Source of the DNA: Adineta vaga
Lineage: Eukaryota; Rotifera
Assembly (NCBI GenBank): GCA_021613535.1
Contig: CP075495.1
Location: 9,982,001 to 10,046,000 of the forward strand
Direction of reading: 5' to 3'
Length of the DNA stretch: 64,000 nucleotides
The notes under the pieces were generated by a model. It did not search any database, was not told the DNA's origin, and saw only the letters and a program-made list of their open reading frames with translations. This document shows positions 12,658 through 23,038 of the stretch, one piece after another; within the stretch, counting starts at the first letter, position 1; the number at the start of each line of letters is the position of its first letter. A program made the translations under genes and the position numbers.

Positions 12658-14418
12658 ATGTCTTCTTCGTCGACTTACTTTAATCATGATACTTTTATGG
12701 ATGGTACAGGACGTGGAAAACTCGTTCGACAAGTTCAATTTAATTCATTTCAATCAAATAATAAGTCACCATGTGAACCTACCTTAACAAATTTGAAAGA
12801 TGAAACTAAGAAAAAGAAACATCATCGTAAAGCTAAAATTGTTTCCATTGATGTACAACTTCCATTACCAGCAATGATCGAACGAAATACACCAATATTC
12901 ATTTCATGTGAACAATTTCCTGAGAAATATATATCACCAACAAGTTTACCTATTGTTCATTGGTCAAAATATCATGGACGAAATATTTCATTTTATTTAA
13001 AAGATCTTGGTTATTTTTCTACGGCTGATCGTTCGGATGCAGATCGTTGTCGAGAAGATTTTCGTTATTTAAAACGATTAATTTACGATATTGATGATAC
13101 TAGACAATTGAAACAAATGAATATTGAATTTGATCTGAATATTGGATCAGCTTATTTAAATCCAGCTGAACCATCAACATCTCTTGATGCATTACTTTGG
13201 TGGATTAGTAAACATAAGACAAGTGTAATAAATAATAAAGGACGGTAAATATTTAAATAATTTACTCGATTTCATTTTGTTTTTGTATTGAAGTTTTACA
13301 TTTGATTTTATTGCTTGGCGTGGAACAATTCGAAAGATTATGTCTTCTTTATTTAATCAAGAAACGGATTGGCGTATTGGTGTTATTCGTTATCGTGATG
13401 CTTATTTTTTTCATGTCTTTCATACAGAAACAGAATTAAGTATAGAATTTGGTCAAACACCTATGGAAAAACGAATGTGTTATTGGGGACATAAATTCGA
13501 AGATTATCTTTGCTCAGGTAGATATATTAGAGGCATCATGGCTAATGAACAAAAACTAATTCAACTGTTCTTCTATTGTTTTTATTCTTTAGAAACACCA
13601 CCTTTATTTCCATCGCCAAAGAAACTTTTTTCATTAGTTAATTTAGCTACCTTAGGTGTACATACACTTTTATATGGTAGTGAAATCGATGCTTGTACTA
13701 AAGATTCGATTCTCGACGAGGAAGATAATTCTTTGAAAACAACAGTTAATTTCATGAATATTAATTCATCAAATTCAAAACGAAAGAAAAAACAAACATT
13801 TGTTGAAATTAAAGTTGTTTATGCACAGAATATGTTAGATTTACATACATCAACGTAAGACGTTAACGATAAAGATCAGAAAGAAAAACAGATAATAAAA
13901 TTTTTGTTGATTTTAGTGCTCGAAAATACGCAAAATGGTGGTCACAATGTTTTTTAACTGGTATAGAACAAATACTCTTGGGTTTTCGTGATGATTATGG
14001 TATTGTTCGGCAAATACAACCATTACTTATTAAAGATATTGAAACACGTGCTGTAAGAACTTAACTTATTTTTTGTTTTCATGCAAAAAAATTGGTTTTG
14101 TTCGTTCTTTAGCGAACATGGAGTTCAAGTTCATTCTTAGCATTTCTCAATGATTTTTGTGCATTTGTTCGTAAAACTATTACAAAAGATTATTTCGATG
14201 ATGATCAGTAAGTATTTGATAATAATGATGAACAATGATCATAATTTCTATATTCGCTCTTTAGAACAGTATATCTCTTTTATTTTTCCCCAAAAGAGAA
14301 AAAAATCAAATGGTTACCGTCCAAAGAATCTACTTATCAATTTTTACCCGAATGGTTTACTTCGCAAGATTTCTCAACATCCGATATAACCATGTCAACA
14401 TCGAACAATCAAAAATAA
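12658..14418 (+). CDS. DXO: DXO/Rai1-family decapping exoribonuclease
   Basis: Six exons (12658-13244, 13294-13517, 13593-13854, 13917-14052, 14113-14207, 14265-14418) give about 485 residues. The family removes incomplete or non-canonical caps (including NAD caps) from RNA and degrades the body 5'-3' in mRNA quality control. Diagnostic blocks appear in order: the FIAWRGTIRKI strand, GHKFEDYLCS with the first acidic residue, LGVHTLLYGSEIDACT with the metal-binding E-x-D, TFVEIKV with the E-x-K pair, KWWSQCFLTGIEQILLGFRD, and YQFLPEWF near the end. All expected catalytic positions are present. The intron at 13518-13592 is 75 bp and stop-free in frame, so its retention would add 25 residues. 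An N-terminal extension of about 60 residues is basic. An AG just 28 bp before the ATG could be a 5'-UTR or trans-splice acceptor. Confidence 0.9.
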
Positions 14419-14766
14419 ACTGTTTTATATTTGTTATCTCTTGTTTTGTTACAGTTTTGTTTCTTTTTTTTTTTCTTCTATTACAAATGTTTTGAAATGA
14501 AATGTTAGACAGACAGAGAGAGAGAGAGAGCTTTCAATTTCAGTATAGTCAAAACACGACTGTATAGGAGCCATATGTCACATGGATGGATTGAAGAAGA
14601 AAAATATGATTTCAGACGCAGCGTTCTCTATCCACATGTTTTTTGACTGGGTATGAAAATCAACCATAATAAAAAGAACGAACTGAGTATTGCCTAAGAC
14701 TTGTGCAATAACATTCCGAACTATTAATTGTTATATTTGAATCATAGAACATCAGCAAAAAAAGGC
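14419..14766 (+). other. Short spacer between DXO and Artemis-like genes
   Basis: The spacer is 348 bp and contains a poly-pyrimidine stretch and an AGAC/AG dinucleotide run at 14507-14530. No coding signal is seen. It must carry the DXO 3' end and the next gene's promoter or 5' UTR, unless the two genes are co-transcribed. Confidence 0.6.
14507..14530. repeat. (AGAC)/(AG)n microsatellite
   Basis: AGAC units pass into a pure AG repeat that ends at 14530, in the spacer after the DXO stop codon. Confidence 0.8.
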
Positions 14767-16287
14767 ATGTGTACATTTGGTGGTGTTCTAATAGAATATC
14801 CATGGATATCGGTTGATTCATTTAAACAACATAATTGTCAGACATCATGTGTTTTCTTTATTTCACATATGTAAGAAAACAGATCTTGATTTGATTTTCA
14901 TAAATCAAAATTTATTGTTCTCCGTTTAGACATACCGATCATCTTCGTGGTTTAGATGAATCAATATTTTCTGAATATATTAACAACAATCGTTCCATAC
15001 GTATCTATTGTTCAGACGCTACACGATATTTTCTATCGAAATTATCTGCATACAAACATCTGGCACACTTCTATTCAGTTCTTAATGTTGATCAACCTTT
15101 TACTATACAAAATCCTATTGATGAAAGTAAGAGGAAGATGTCTTCACGTTGTTGTTGTTGTATTCTTTCTTGTACTTCTAGACAGTTCAGTAACAGTGAC
15201 TTGTTTTGGATCTGGTCATTGTCCTGGCTCATTAATGTTATTTTTCGAAGGTTCATATGGCACTGTTTTATATACCGGTGATTTTCGTCTCTATTCTCAT
15301 CAATCGAATCGTCATCGTATTATTCTTTCTAAAAAACGTATTGATACTTTGTATATTGATATGACATTTTTCGAGCCATCAATTCGTCAATTACCCGAGC
15401 GTGAACATGCATGTCAAAAATTGATTCATTTCATTCAACAATATAATGATCGATGTTTCTATTTGAAAACATCAGCTCGTGTTGGTTATGAATATATTTA
15501 TATATCACTATATCAACATTTTGGCATTCCTATTCATGTCAATTCAGAACAATATCATTTATATAATTGTTTACCACAAGTACAACAAGCTTTAACCATC
15601 GATGGTCAACGAACAAGATTACATGCATGTTGGCCAAGATGTTCCCATACAAATCTATCAGTTAAGGTAACCATCATCACCTTATCTACATAAGGAAAGG
15701 GAAATGAGTGAAATGTTAGATTTCCTCGTTTCTCTTCACCGACAATATTTCAATATATACTGTTCGATTTTAGATTGTTCTTTCTGTACTTTGGTTTACT
15801 TTACAACAACAACAACAATTTCAATCACCATTGGTTCAAATAACAACTGATTACTATCGTCTTTGTTATTCTCTTCATTCATCTTACAATGAAATATGTA
15901 CATTTATTAAACAAATCTCACCAACGCGTGTTTATCCAATTGCTTTACCAAATCAAGTAACTCCCGATCGATTTCAAGAACTTCTCAAACAATTAGGAAT
16001 TTCACAAACTCCAATTAAACCTTTTGCACCAAATACTACTGAACAACAAATTAAACGACGTTATCGTACAATGGAAAATTCAAATATAAATGATGAAGAT
16101 AATAACGATGAACTTGATTTTGATTGTTATAAAAATGAAAAACAATTATTCAAACGTATTAACAATTTACAACAATCAATCACGAAAAAAAGTAAATATA
16201 GAAAAAGAATTTTTATATTCATATATTTATGCTTTTCTTCTAGCAAAAATCAATGATGATTCATTGAAATGTACAACAGACAAATAA
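14767..16287 (+). CDS. DCLRE1C: Artemis-type metallo-beta-lactamase/beta-CASP nuclease
   Basis: Five exons (14767-14870, 14930-15126, 15182-15666, 15774-16191, 16244-16287) give 415 residues. Artemis opens hairpins and trims DNA ends for non-homologous end joining. The metal-binding H-x-H-x-D-H motif is SHIHTDH (residues 33-39), assembled across intron 1. GSGHCPGSLML supplies the next His and YTGDFRLY the bridging Asp. Downstream, LKTSARVGYEYIYISL and YYRLCYSLHSSYNEI match the beta-CASP region of Artemis more closely than SNM1A or SNM1B. The catalytic part is complete, but the long regulatory C-tail of vertebrate Artemis (total about 690 residues) is reduced to a short acidic then basic tail. 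A poly(A) signal AATAAA lies at 16434-16439. Confidence 0.87.
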
Positions 16288-16926
16288 TCTTCGGTTACTC
16301 TCAATTTCGCTACAGTTCCATTGAAAATTCAACAGAAGAATGATTCAGAATGTATTATCCTTCATTGAATAACAGCAACTGCTATTTTTTAATATTTGAA
16401 TTATTCTCAAATAGTCATGTTTTATTGTTTTATAATAAATATTTTTTTATTTGTTAGAAAGAAAGCCTAAGATACATTTAATTGATCAGCATTTAAAGTT
16501 CCAAATGAAATCGATGCATATGAGACTTTGTTCTCCTATTCTATATGGTCATTTTCAAAACGAATTCGATTCAATGTAAAACTATTGTGATTCATCATAT
16601 TTATGTTCATAAAGTTTGCGTGAGCATTAGCAAAAAGTTTATCTTTTTGCTCTCTTGTGTATCATTAACTTTAATCAACATAATTCAATTGATATAAATA
16701 TAACTCATTCGTAAAAGCTACTTCCTCTTTTTCATCAGGTTAATCTTTCAACAAGAAAATTCTTCTTTTACTTTGTCGTATTAGATTATGTTCTAATACA
16801 ATTTTTATTTTGTTCAAAAAATATCCAACATAAAATATATACTTAAATATCATATTAATTATCAATCAAATCAGTTGAATAATATCACAATTGTTAAAAA
16901 CGAAAGAAAGAAAGAAAGAAAAATTA
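16288..16926. other. Convergent 3' intergenic region
   Basis: This AT-rich interval lies between the convergent 3' ends of the Artemis-like (+) and terpene-synthase-like (-) genes. It contains AATAAA at 16434-16439 and a GAAA tetranucleotide run near 16901-16920. No gene is seen. Confidence 0.6.
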
Positions 16927-18411
16927 TTAAAACCATTGATTACGTACAATTGACCAAATTGTTTCTTCGACACGGACTTTTTTCAAATCACTGAATGTTA
17001 ATGGACTTAATGATGATAATTCATGATAGAATTCTTTTGAATAGTATTCTTTTAAACGTGATGCTGCTTCTAAAACCAATACAACTGAAAACATCATCAT
17101 CGATACTCGAACATAATGTGCTAATGTAACACCCGTTTCACGATCAGATATCGTACGTTGATCATCACTGAATTTCTCGTAAGCAGGAGCACAATAACAA
17201 TATTGAATTAACCGAGCTGTGGGTGCATCTAATGTTTGACCATCAGCAAGTGTTTGAGTAAAAATTGTACGATGATTATTTTTCATATCTTCTCGAACAT
17301 CCTAAATAAAAGAAATTCATCTAAAGAGAAGACTTTCATTTTATCAAGCTTACTTGTAAATCATCTAATAATTGTAAACCAAATCCTAAATATTCGAGAT
17401 AGGCCATTTTTGCATTTGTTAATCTTCCTTCAATTAAAAAGCCAGCAGCTATCAATGATGCGCCACCTTTTTCTGCACTAACTTGTTCAACTTGTGCCAT
17501 TGTTGGTGCATAATTATCTTCTGTTCGTGCATGTTGTAATGTTGATTTCATTTGTGATTCATGAATTGTTGCTAAGCTCATATACACACCTTCATATTCT
17601 CCGCCACGTTTCCAATCATTTTCAATAAATTTAACCATATCAAAGATTTTTACTACACGATTTGCATGTGTTTGTAATGACATTGGTAAATTTAATTGCG
17701 TGGAATCGGATTGTTTACCATCAAAATGACATGTTGGATCATATGTTGATTCTCCAAATAATAATCTTCGATGAAAAACTTTAGCAAAATCTTCTTTTGC
17801 TTCTCGAGTTATATCATTGCAATCGACTAGATCATCTGTATATGGATAGAGCATGTTATAACCAAATATTGAATCTGTTAATACTAATGGAATATTCAAT
17901 TGCATTTGAAAAGCAATCATAAACCATACAGTTCGAGCAGCTTTGAATAATTCTTCGAAACTTATGGTTGGATCATATCGTTGACCCTTTTGAAGAAATT
18001 CACTGGTAACTCGACCCATAGATTGATAAATACCATAGAGAGATTCATCTTTCAATTCTGGAACATTCAATGTTTCATTCCATAGTCGAAAACCTAAAAA
18101 CAAAAAATTCTATAAAAATTAATTCGTTTATGTTGTGTTTTCTTCTTCATACCTTTCGCTTGAATTTTCTTTCTAAGAAATGTATTTTTCAACAATGTAC
18201 AATAAAATGCAAAAAATTTCATATTTCTTACACGTGATCGTTGTTGTTTTGTTGTCTGTCGTCTGACTAGTTGATTATCTATTGTTGGCAAACCATTTGG
18301 TAGTGAATACCATAATTTTAATGTACTTTCATGATTTAATTTGATCCTTTCTGTACGAAATTCTTCGTACGTTTTATATTCAAAAAATGTTTCACCATTG
18401 ATATTATCCAT
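16927..18411 (-). CDS. Class I isoprenoid/terpene-synthase-fold enzyme
   Basis: Four exons (18411-18232, 18168-18153, 18093-17354, 17301-16927) give 436 residues; the 16-nt second exon has a less certain acceptor but keeps the frame. The all-helical protein has two Asp-rich metal-binding motifs: YTDDLVDC (D152, D153, D156) and LLDDLQDVREDM (D309, D310, D313, D317). The second is rebuilt exactly across the third intron. Class I isoprenoid synthases use such motifs to bind Mg2+ and the diphosphate of prenyl substrates. The EKGGASLIAAGFLIEG helix and the following GLQLLDDLQ resemble bacterial proteins annotated as class 1 isoprenoid biosynthesis enzymes rather than animal FPP/GGPP synthases. The substrate and product cannot be told from sequence. 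A bacterial origin with later intron gain is inferred, not shown. Confidence 0.72.
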
Positions 18412-19177
18412 CTAAAACAATCAACAAATATTTTCATACGAATGTCGCCAACATTATCTATCCGTTTTATCAACTTAATCAAATAATTCTCAAACGTTAT
18501 CAATGTTTATTTACTTATATCTTCACTTCTCGTATTTTTTGCTCTCGCCTACTTTCTCCATGGATATTTGACTCAATAACCAAATGGTTACCTAATGTTT
18601 TGTTACGTTGACGGTTGACGATGACAACCAAATTTTTTTCTTTTCAAGAATTAAAAAAGAAAAAAATAGTAGAACTCTTTTTTTTTCAAGTACTAACGAT
18701 AGTGAATGATTCATAGACAAGAATAAATTGCATGCGATCAATCTAGTCCTATTTGCACTTTATGTCGATGAAATTACCGACAGAGAGACTGTAAAGAGGA
18801 AGAAAGAAAAAGGAGAAGAAGAAAAAGAAATGAAAAACATAAAATGGTAATGATTTGAAGGAGAAAAAAAGAAGTAAATCGTTTGATTAACTATACGTAC
18901 GTGTATGATTAAGGTGTGCGCGTTTTTTCTTTAATATTGATGAACAAAAAATATAACTCGTATATATACTGATTTGTTGAATAGTTCTTTTTCTTACTTA
19001 AGGTGCTTCTGGAAAATGATGACGACAATGAAAAAATAGTCATGTTATCTTGCTATTACGTACTTTGTGAGGGAGGATTATGTCAACAAAATACAGCTCC
19101 CATTATTTTTTCGTCAATTTCACGAATAAAGAAGAAAAAAAGAAGTAAACGAATCATGTACTGATTTCGAAAATATT
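18412..19177. other. Intergenic, purine-rich
   Basis: This 766 bp interval follows the start of the isoprenoid-synthase-like gene and precedes the 3' end of the monooxygenase, both on the minus strand. It contains a long purine tract at about 18790-18880. No coding or RNA gene is recognised. Confidence 0.55.
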
Positions 19178-20878
19178 TTATTGAAAATAAAAACACATAA
19201 CAATCGTAATTACGATTAAAGAAAGTAATAAAAGAAATAAAAGAATTATCCATGCACCAAGCATAACATCGTTGTATCGATGAAAAGTTTGATCTTTTTC
19301 TGGTACACAAGCTAAATGCCGTTGATATGCTAATTTTTCTTCGTCTGAAGCACATCCACCGATACGAAAAAGAAATGGTGACCATGGTGAATGACAATAA
19401 ACTCTAAACCAAACAGTTGGATGTCGAAGAAATAAATAGAATAAATTGAGTCGTACACCTAATTCATCTCCGATAACATCCGCATATTCAAAAAGATTAA
19501 CTAACTGTTTAAGACGTTGATGATCATGTGGATAAAGTTGAGCATGTCGTGTCCAATATGCTTGACGACGTTCTGTCATGACTTTTTCCGATGGTAGACG
19601 ACATCGACCAGAAAAGACAGCCGCTACCCAGCGTGCTTGCAATTCAGCTAAAGCTGGTATGGAACCGAAAACTGGCCGTGCTGTGCCCACGAATGCAAGC
19701 GTTCCATTAGTATTCGAAGCAAAAACAAGTTTATATAAATCATGAATATCTGTATGTGAAAAGAATGGATGAATCCATTTATAACCAGTACATAGAAGAA
19801 TATGATCGATTTCAACAGGTATTTCTTCTTTTTCAAAAGTTATTAAGTTTTGATTAATCGATGAAATACCTCGTTTAGGAATAACACGATTTAAAGCAAT
19901 AAAATCAACCACATCTCGACTTTTATTAATGAAACCATGTAAAAATGGGACTGTCGGAGCCCATTCAGGAACACCTGTACCTCCACTTCCCCACATTGGA
20001 ACGAAAAACATTCGTTTCCAACAACGAACTAAAATATTATTATAATAACCAAACAATCTCATTAACATTGTATACATAATATCGGCTGGTTGTTGTCCTA
20101 AAACACGTGCTTGAAACCATTGACCTTCACGAATACTCATATAAACACGTTTAGCAACAGTAGCACTTAATTCAACTGCTAAATCACTACCAGTTTCACC
20201 GCCACCAAGAATAAGAATTCTTTTATTTTGAAATTGTTCACGATAAGGACTTTTATATGAAATACTATGTGAAAATGTTCCAGTAAATTGATTCAATGGA
20301 TATGTATCACGTGGATCATTAGCATTTTGATGTTGTCCTGAACAAACAACAAGATAATCACAATCAATTGTTTGAAATCTATTTTCAAATGTAATCTTCC
20401 ATTGTGGTTCAACTTGGCTAATTTTAGAATTTAAATGAATATTCGGCCATAATTGAAAATGATTAGCATAGGAATGTAAATAATCAAGTATTTCTTCATG
20501 AGAAGGAAATTCACCATAAGATTTCGAAAATGGAAAATCCGAAGCATGCAAAAATGTTTTTGATGAAGTAACATGTGTAGATTTATAAGCTCCACCAACA
20601 TTTTCATTTTCATCAAACTGCCAAATACCACCAATACTTGATCGACTTTCATATAAATGAGCATCTAAACCTTCACCTAATAAGTATTTTAATGCATAGA
20701 GACCTGACCATCCACCACCGATCACCACGACTCGATGTTTTGTTCTACAATTTTTATAAAATTTTCATTCAATTTTTTATCTTTTGACTTTCTAATAAAC
20801 AAAACATGAAAATTTTGGTAGTTTTCTCAATTACCTATTTTCAGTTGATTGTAATAAGATTTGTTCCGCATCAGTCAT
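19178..20878 (-). CDS. Flavin-containing monooxygenase
   Basis: Exons 20878-20835 and 20744-19178 give 536 residues, the usual FMO length. FMOs use FAD, NADPH and O2 to oxidise soft nucleophiles (N, S) in xenobiotics and metabolites, usually at the ER membrane. The FAD-binding motif is VVVIGGGWSGL at about residues 20-30. The NADPH-binding motif is RILILGGGETGSDLA. The FMO signature block is FTGTFSHSISYKSPY. A C-terminal hydrophobic helix (ILLFLLLLSLIVITIVMCF) is the expected membrane anchor. The first exon is short (MTDAEQILLQSTEN) and its 90 bp intron joins in phase. The animal FMO1-5 class is a good fit by length and anchor. No frame damage is seen. Confidence 0.92.
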
Positions 20879-22643
20879 TATTTAACTTTTTTCTTTCTTT
20901 CTTCCTTTCTCACCTATATTTTCTGTTGGCAAATAGAAATTGTTTCATAAAAAAAAGAAAAATAAGTTGAGTTGATGATTATTTTTCTTCGTTCTTTCCT
21001 TTTTCTTTTTCTGAATGTAACGACAAACATACCATGTTTCTATAGATAAAGAGAGAAAAAAACTTTTCGAGCACTTTCTAAAAGAAAAAAATCAACTTGA
21101 CTGTTGTGGTTCTTGGATAATGAATGAAAATAGTTCTGATTGTCTTTCGATCAATTCTTAGACATATTTCTCGTTAGTAAAGAAAATCTTGTGAACGATT
21201 GCATGTATGAGTTTTAATTAAATATGTTCATAATATAGACAAAGAGCTTTGCCGTATTTCGCATTGATTGGCGATAAAATTAAGTACACAATAATTCAAT
21301 ATTGGATTGAGAATGTTTTGTTTTTATTTCCTATACATACAAATGATGAACCTTGATTAAAAAAGTAACGGATGTTCCAAGGTATTTTACTGAATAAGGG
21401 AACGAATGCAGACGTCTTTTCAGTGCATGTAATTAACCGTAGTGGAAGACAAGTAATTTGACGTACAATGAGTAAATTAGGCAATAATCATAAATTTTTT
21501 AATTTTCATCTGATTTATCTGTCAAACATGACAATTTAAGATTGATAATCATTCAAAAACATAATTCATTTCTTCATTCATACACATGAGATATCTTCGA
21601 GGTGTTTATTAATATATATATATATTAATTGATTTCTACCATGTAATCAACGTTAAAATATACAACGACTATCTAGAAAATAACCCATAGATAAAAATTA
21701 GTCTACCGTTTCTTTTGTAAAAGACATAGCTTAAATATTCATATTTCTATAAATAAATCAAGAAAATTAATTTGTTATGCTTATCAACTTTACAATCCGA
21801 AAATATCAACAGAAGATTATTTAAAAGTCTTGTTTAATATAATGGATTCATTCAATATATATTTAATATGAAGGAGAAAAATGGTATGTTGGCGTTAGTA
21901 GACTCTTTGACATAAAACACGAGATTTGCACTCAAACAAAAAACATATTGAACAGATGATGACTTTGAATAAAGTCTCTAGTTTCACTATATCATTTTAC
22001 TCTATGTATCAATCTTAATATGTTCGTTGAGACAGAAAATTAGATCTATACTCAAAATAAACCGTATGTATACATGTGTACAGGATGTTATTTTGCAATT
22101 GAATACGAGTCAATTACAGCAATGTAAGGTAAGATTATTCACTTGAACTTTCTTTGTATTACTGAAGAAAAAAAGCTAATTATATAAGTATGAACATTGT
22201 CTGAATAGAAGAGAAGTTTTGTAGAAATAATTCTTATTTTTCTTTATATACTTTCGAAAAGTATCATTTTGATACAATGAAGTAGTTTGATCTTAAGATA
22301 GTTTGAATAGAACAAGCAGAGATTTCTATGTCTATCGAATACGTTAAATTCGCAAGAAATCTATATATTTTTTCATTCTTGTCTTTGTCGTTAATTCGTT
22401 ACTTCGTTTTATTCTATGAACAACCACATCATTCATTTTCGGAATTATAATTCTATTGGTAATAGTTTTTCTATATTTCTAAATACCACGCATGTCTCTT
22501 GCATTCGTTTATTTCAAAGATAAGCAACGGATATTTGATAAAACAAATGAGAGATAAATTTAATTAAACGCTGAGATTATTCATGTTAAAGAGAGAGAGA
22601 GAGAGAAAAGAAAGAAAGTCAGAAATGGTTGGTGAATAAGTTT
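20879..22643. other. 1.8 kb AT-rich intergenic
   Basis: Nothing protein-like is seen. The interval includes the monooxygenase promoter region, a perfect TA-rich palindrome at 21609-21628 and a GA run near 22590-22610 next to the 3' end of the small membrane-protein gene. Confidence 0.55.
21609..21628. repeat. TA dinucleotide palindrome
   Basis: A TTAA-flanked (AT)n run forms a perfect inverted repeat. Similar TA runs occur at 8382-8399, 25676-25694, 27175-27192, 27437-27459 and 45987-46007. These are ordinary microsatellites in AT-rich DNA. Confidence 0.75.
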
Positions 22644-23038
22644 TTAAAGGCCACCAGATCGTGCACGACCGCAGAGAAGATACACAACCAAACCTAAAGA
22701 AAGAAAAGACGTGAAATGAAATAGTATACTATCAAAAAAAAAGGAAATAAAAACTTACCAATAATGGGAAAGAAGAGAATGAATAGGATCCAGAGAAGTT
22801 TTTCAACTAATGGTTTTCCCGAACGAAGAATTTCCACAGCCGCAATAATATCCAAAATAAGTATAATCTTTTGTTTTTATAAATAAGAAGATTATTATTT
22901 GAAGGAAAACTTTTTCAAACTTACTAAACCAATAATACCACCAATTGTATGTCCAACATAATTATATTGAGCAGCAACACAATTGACTAAAGCCAAAAGG
23001 AAAATTAAAACTGGTGTTGTTTTCATTAATAAACTCAT
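22644..23038 (-). CDS. Small secretory-pathway membrane protein, PLDc_N-like
   Basis: Three exons (23038-22925, 22867-22759, 22693-22644) give 90 residues. The N-terminus (MKTTPVLIFLLALVNCVAA) is a clear signal peptide or signal anchor. The rest has two hydrophobic helices separated by EILRSGKP. The second helix and tail, LFFPIIGLVVYLLCGRARSG, match the pattern FFPIIGPLIYLLFGR of the short PLDc_N (phospholipase D nuclease N-terminal) family. Despite the name that family is not catalytic; it is a two-helix membrane module of unknown role seen in bacteria and some animals. Intron phases (0 and 1) join exactly. A membrane location is expected; function unknown. Confidence 0.7.
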
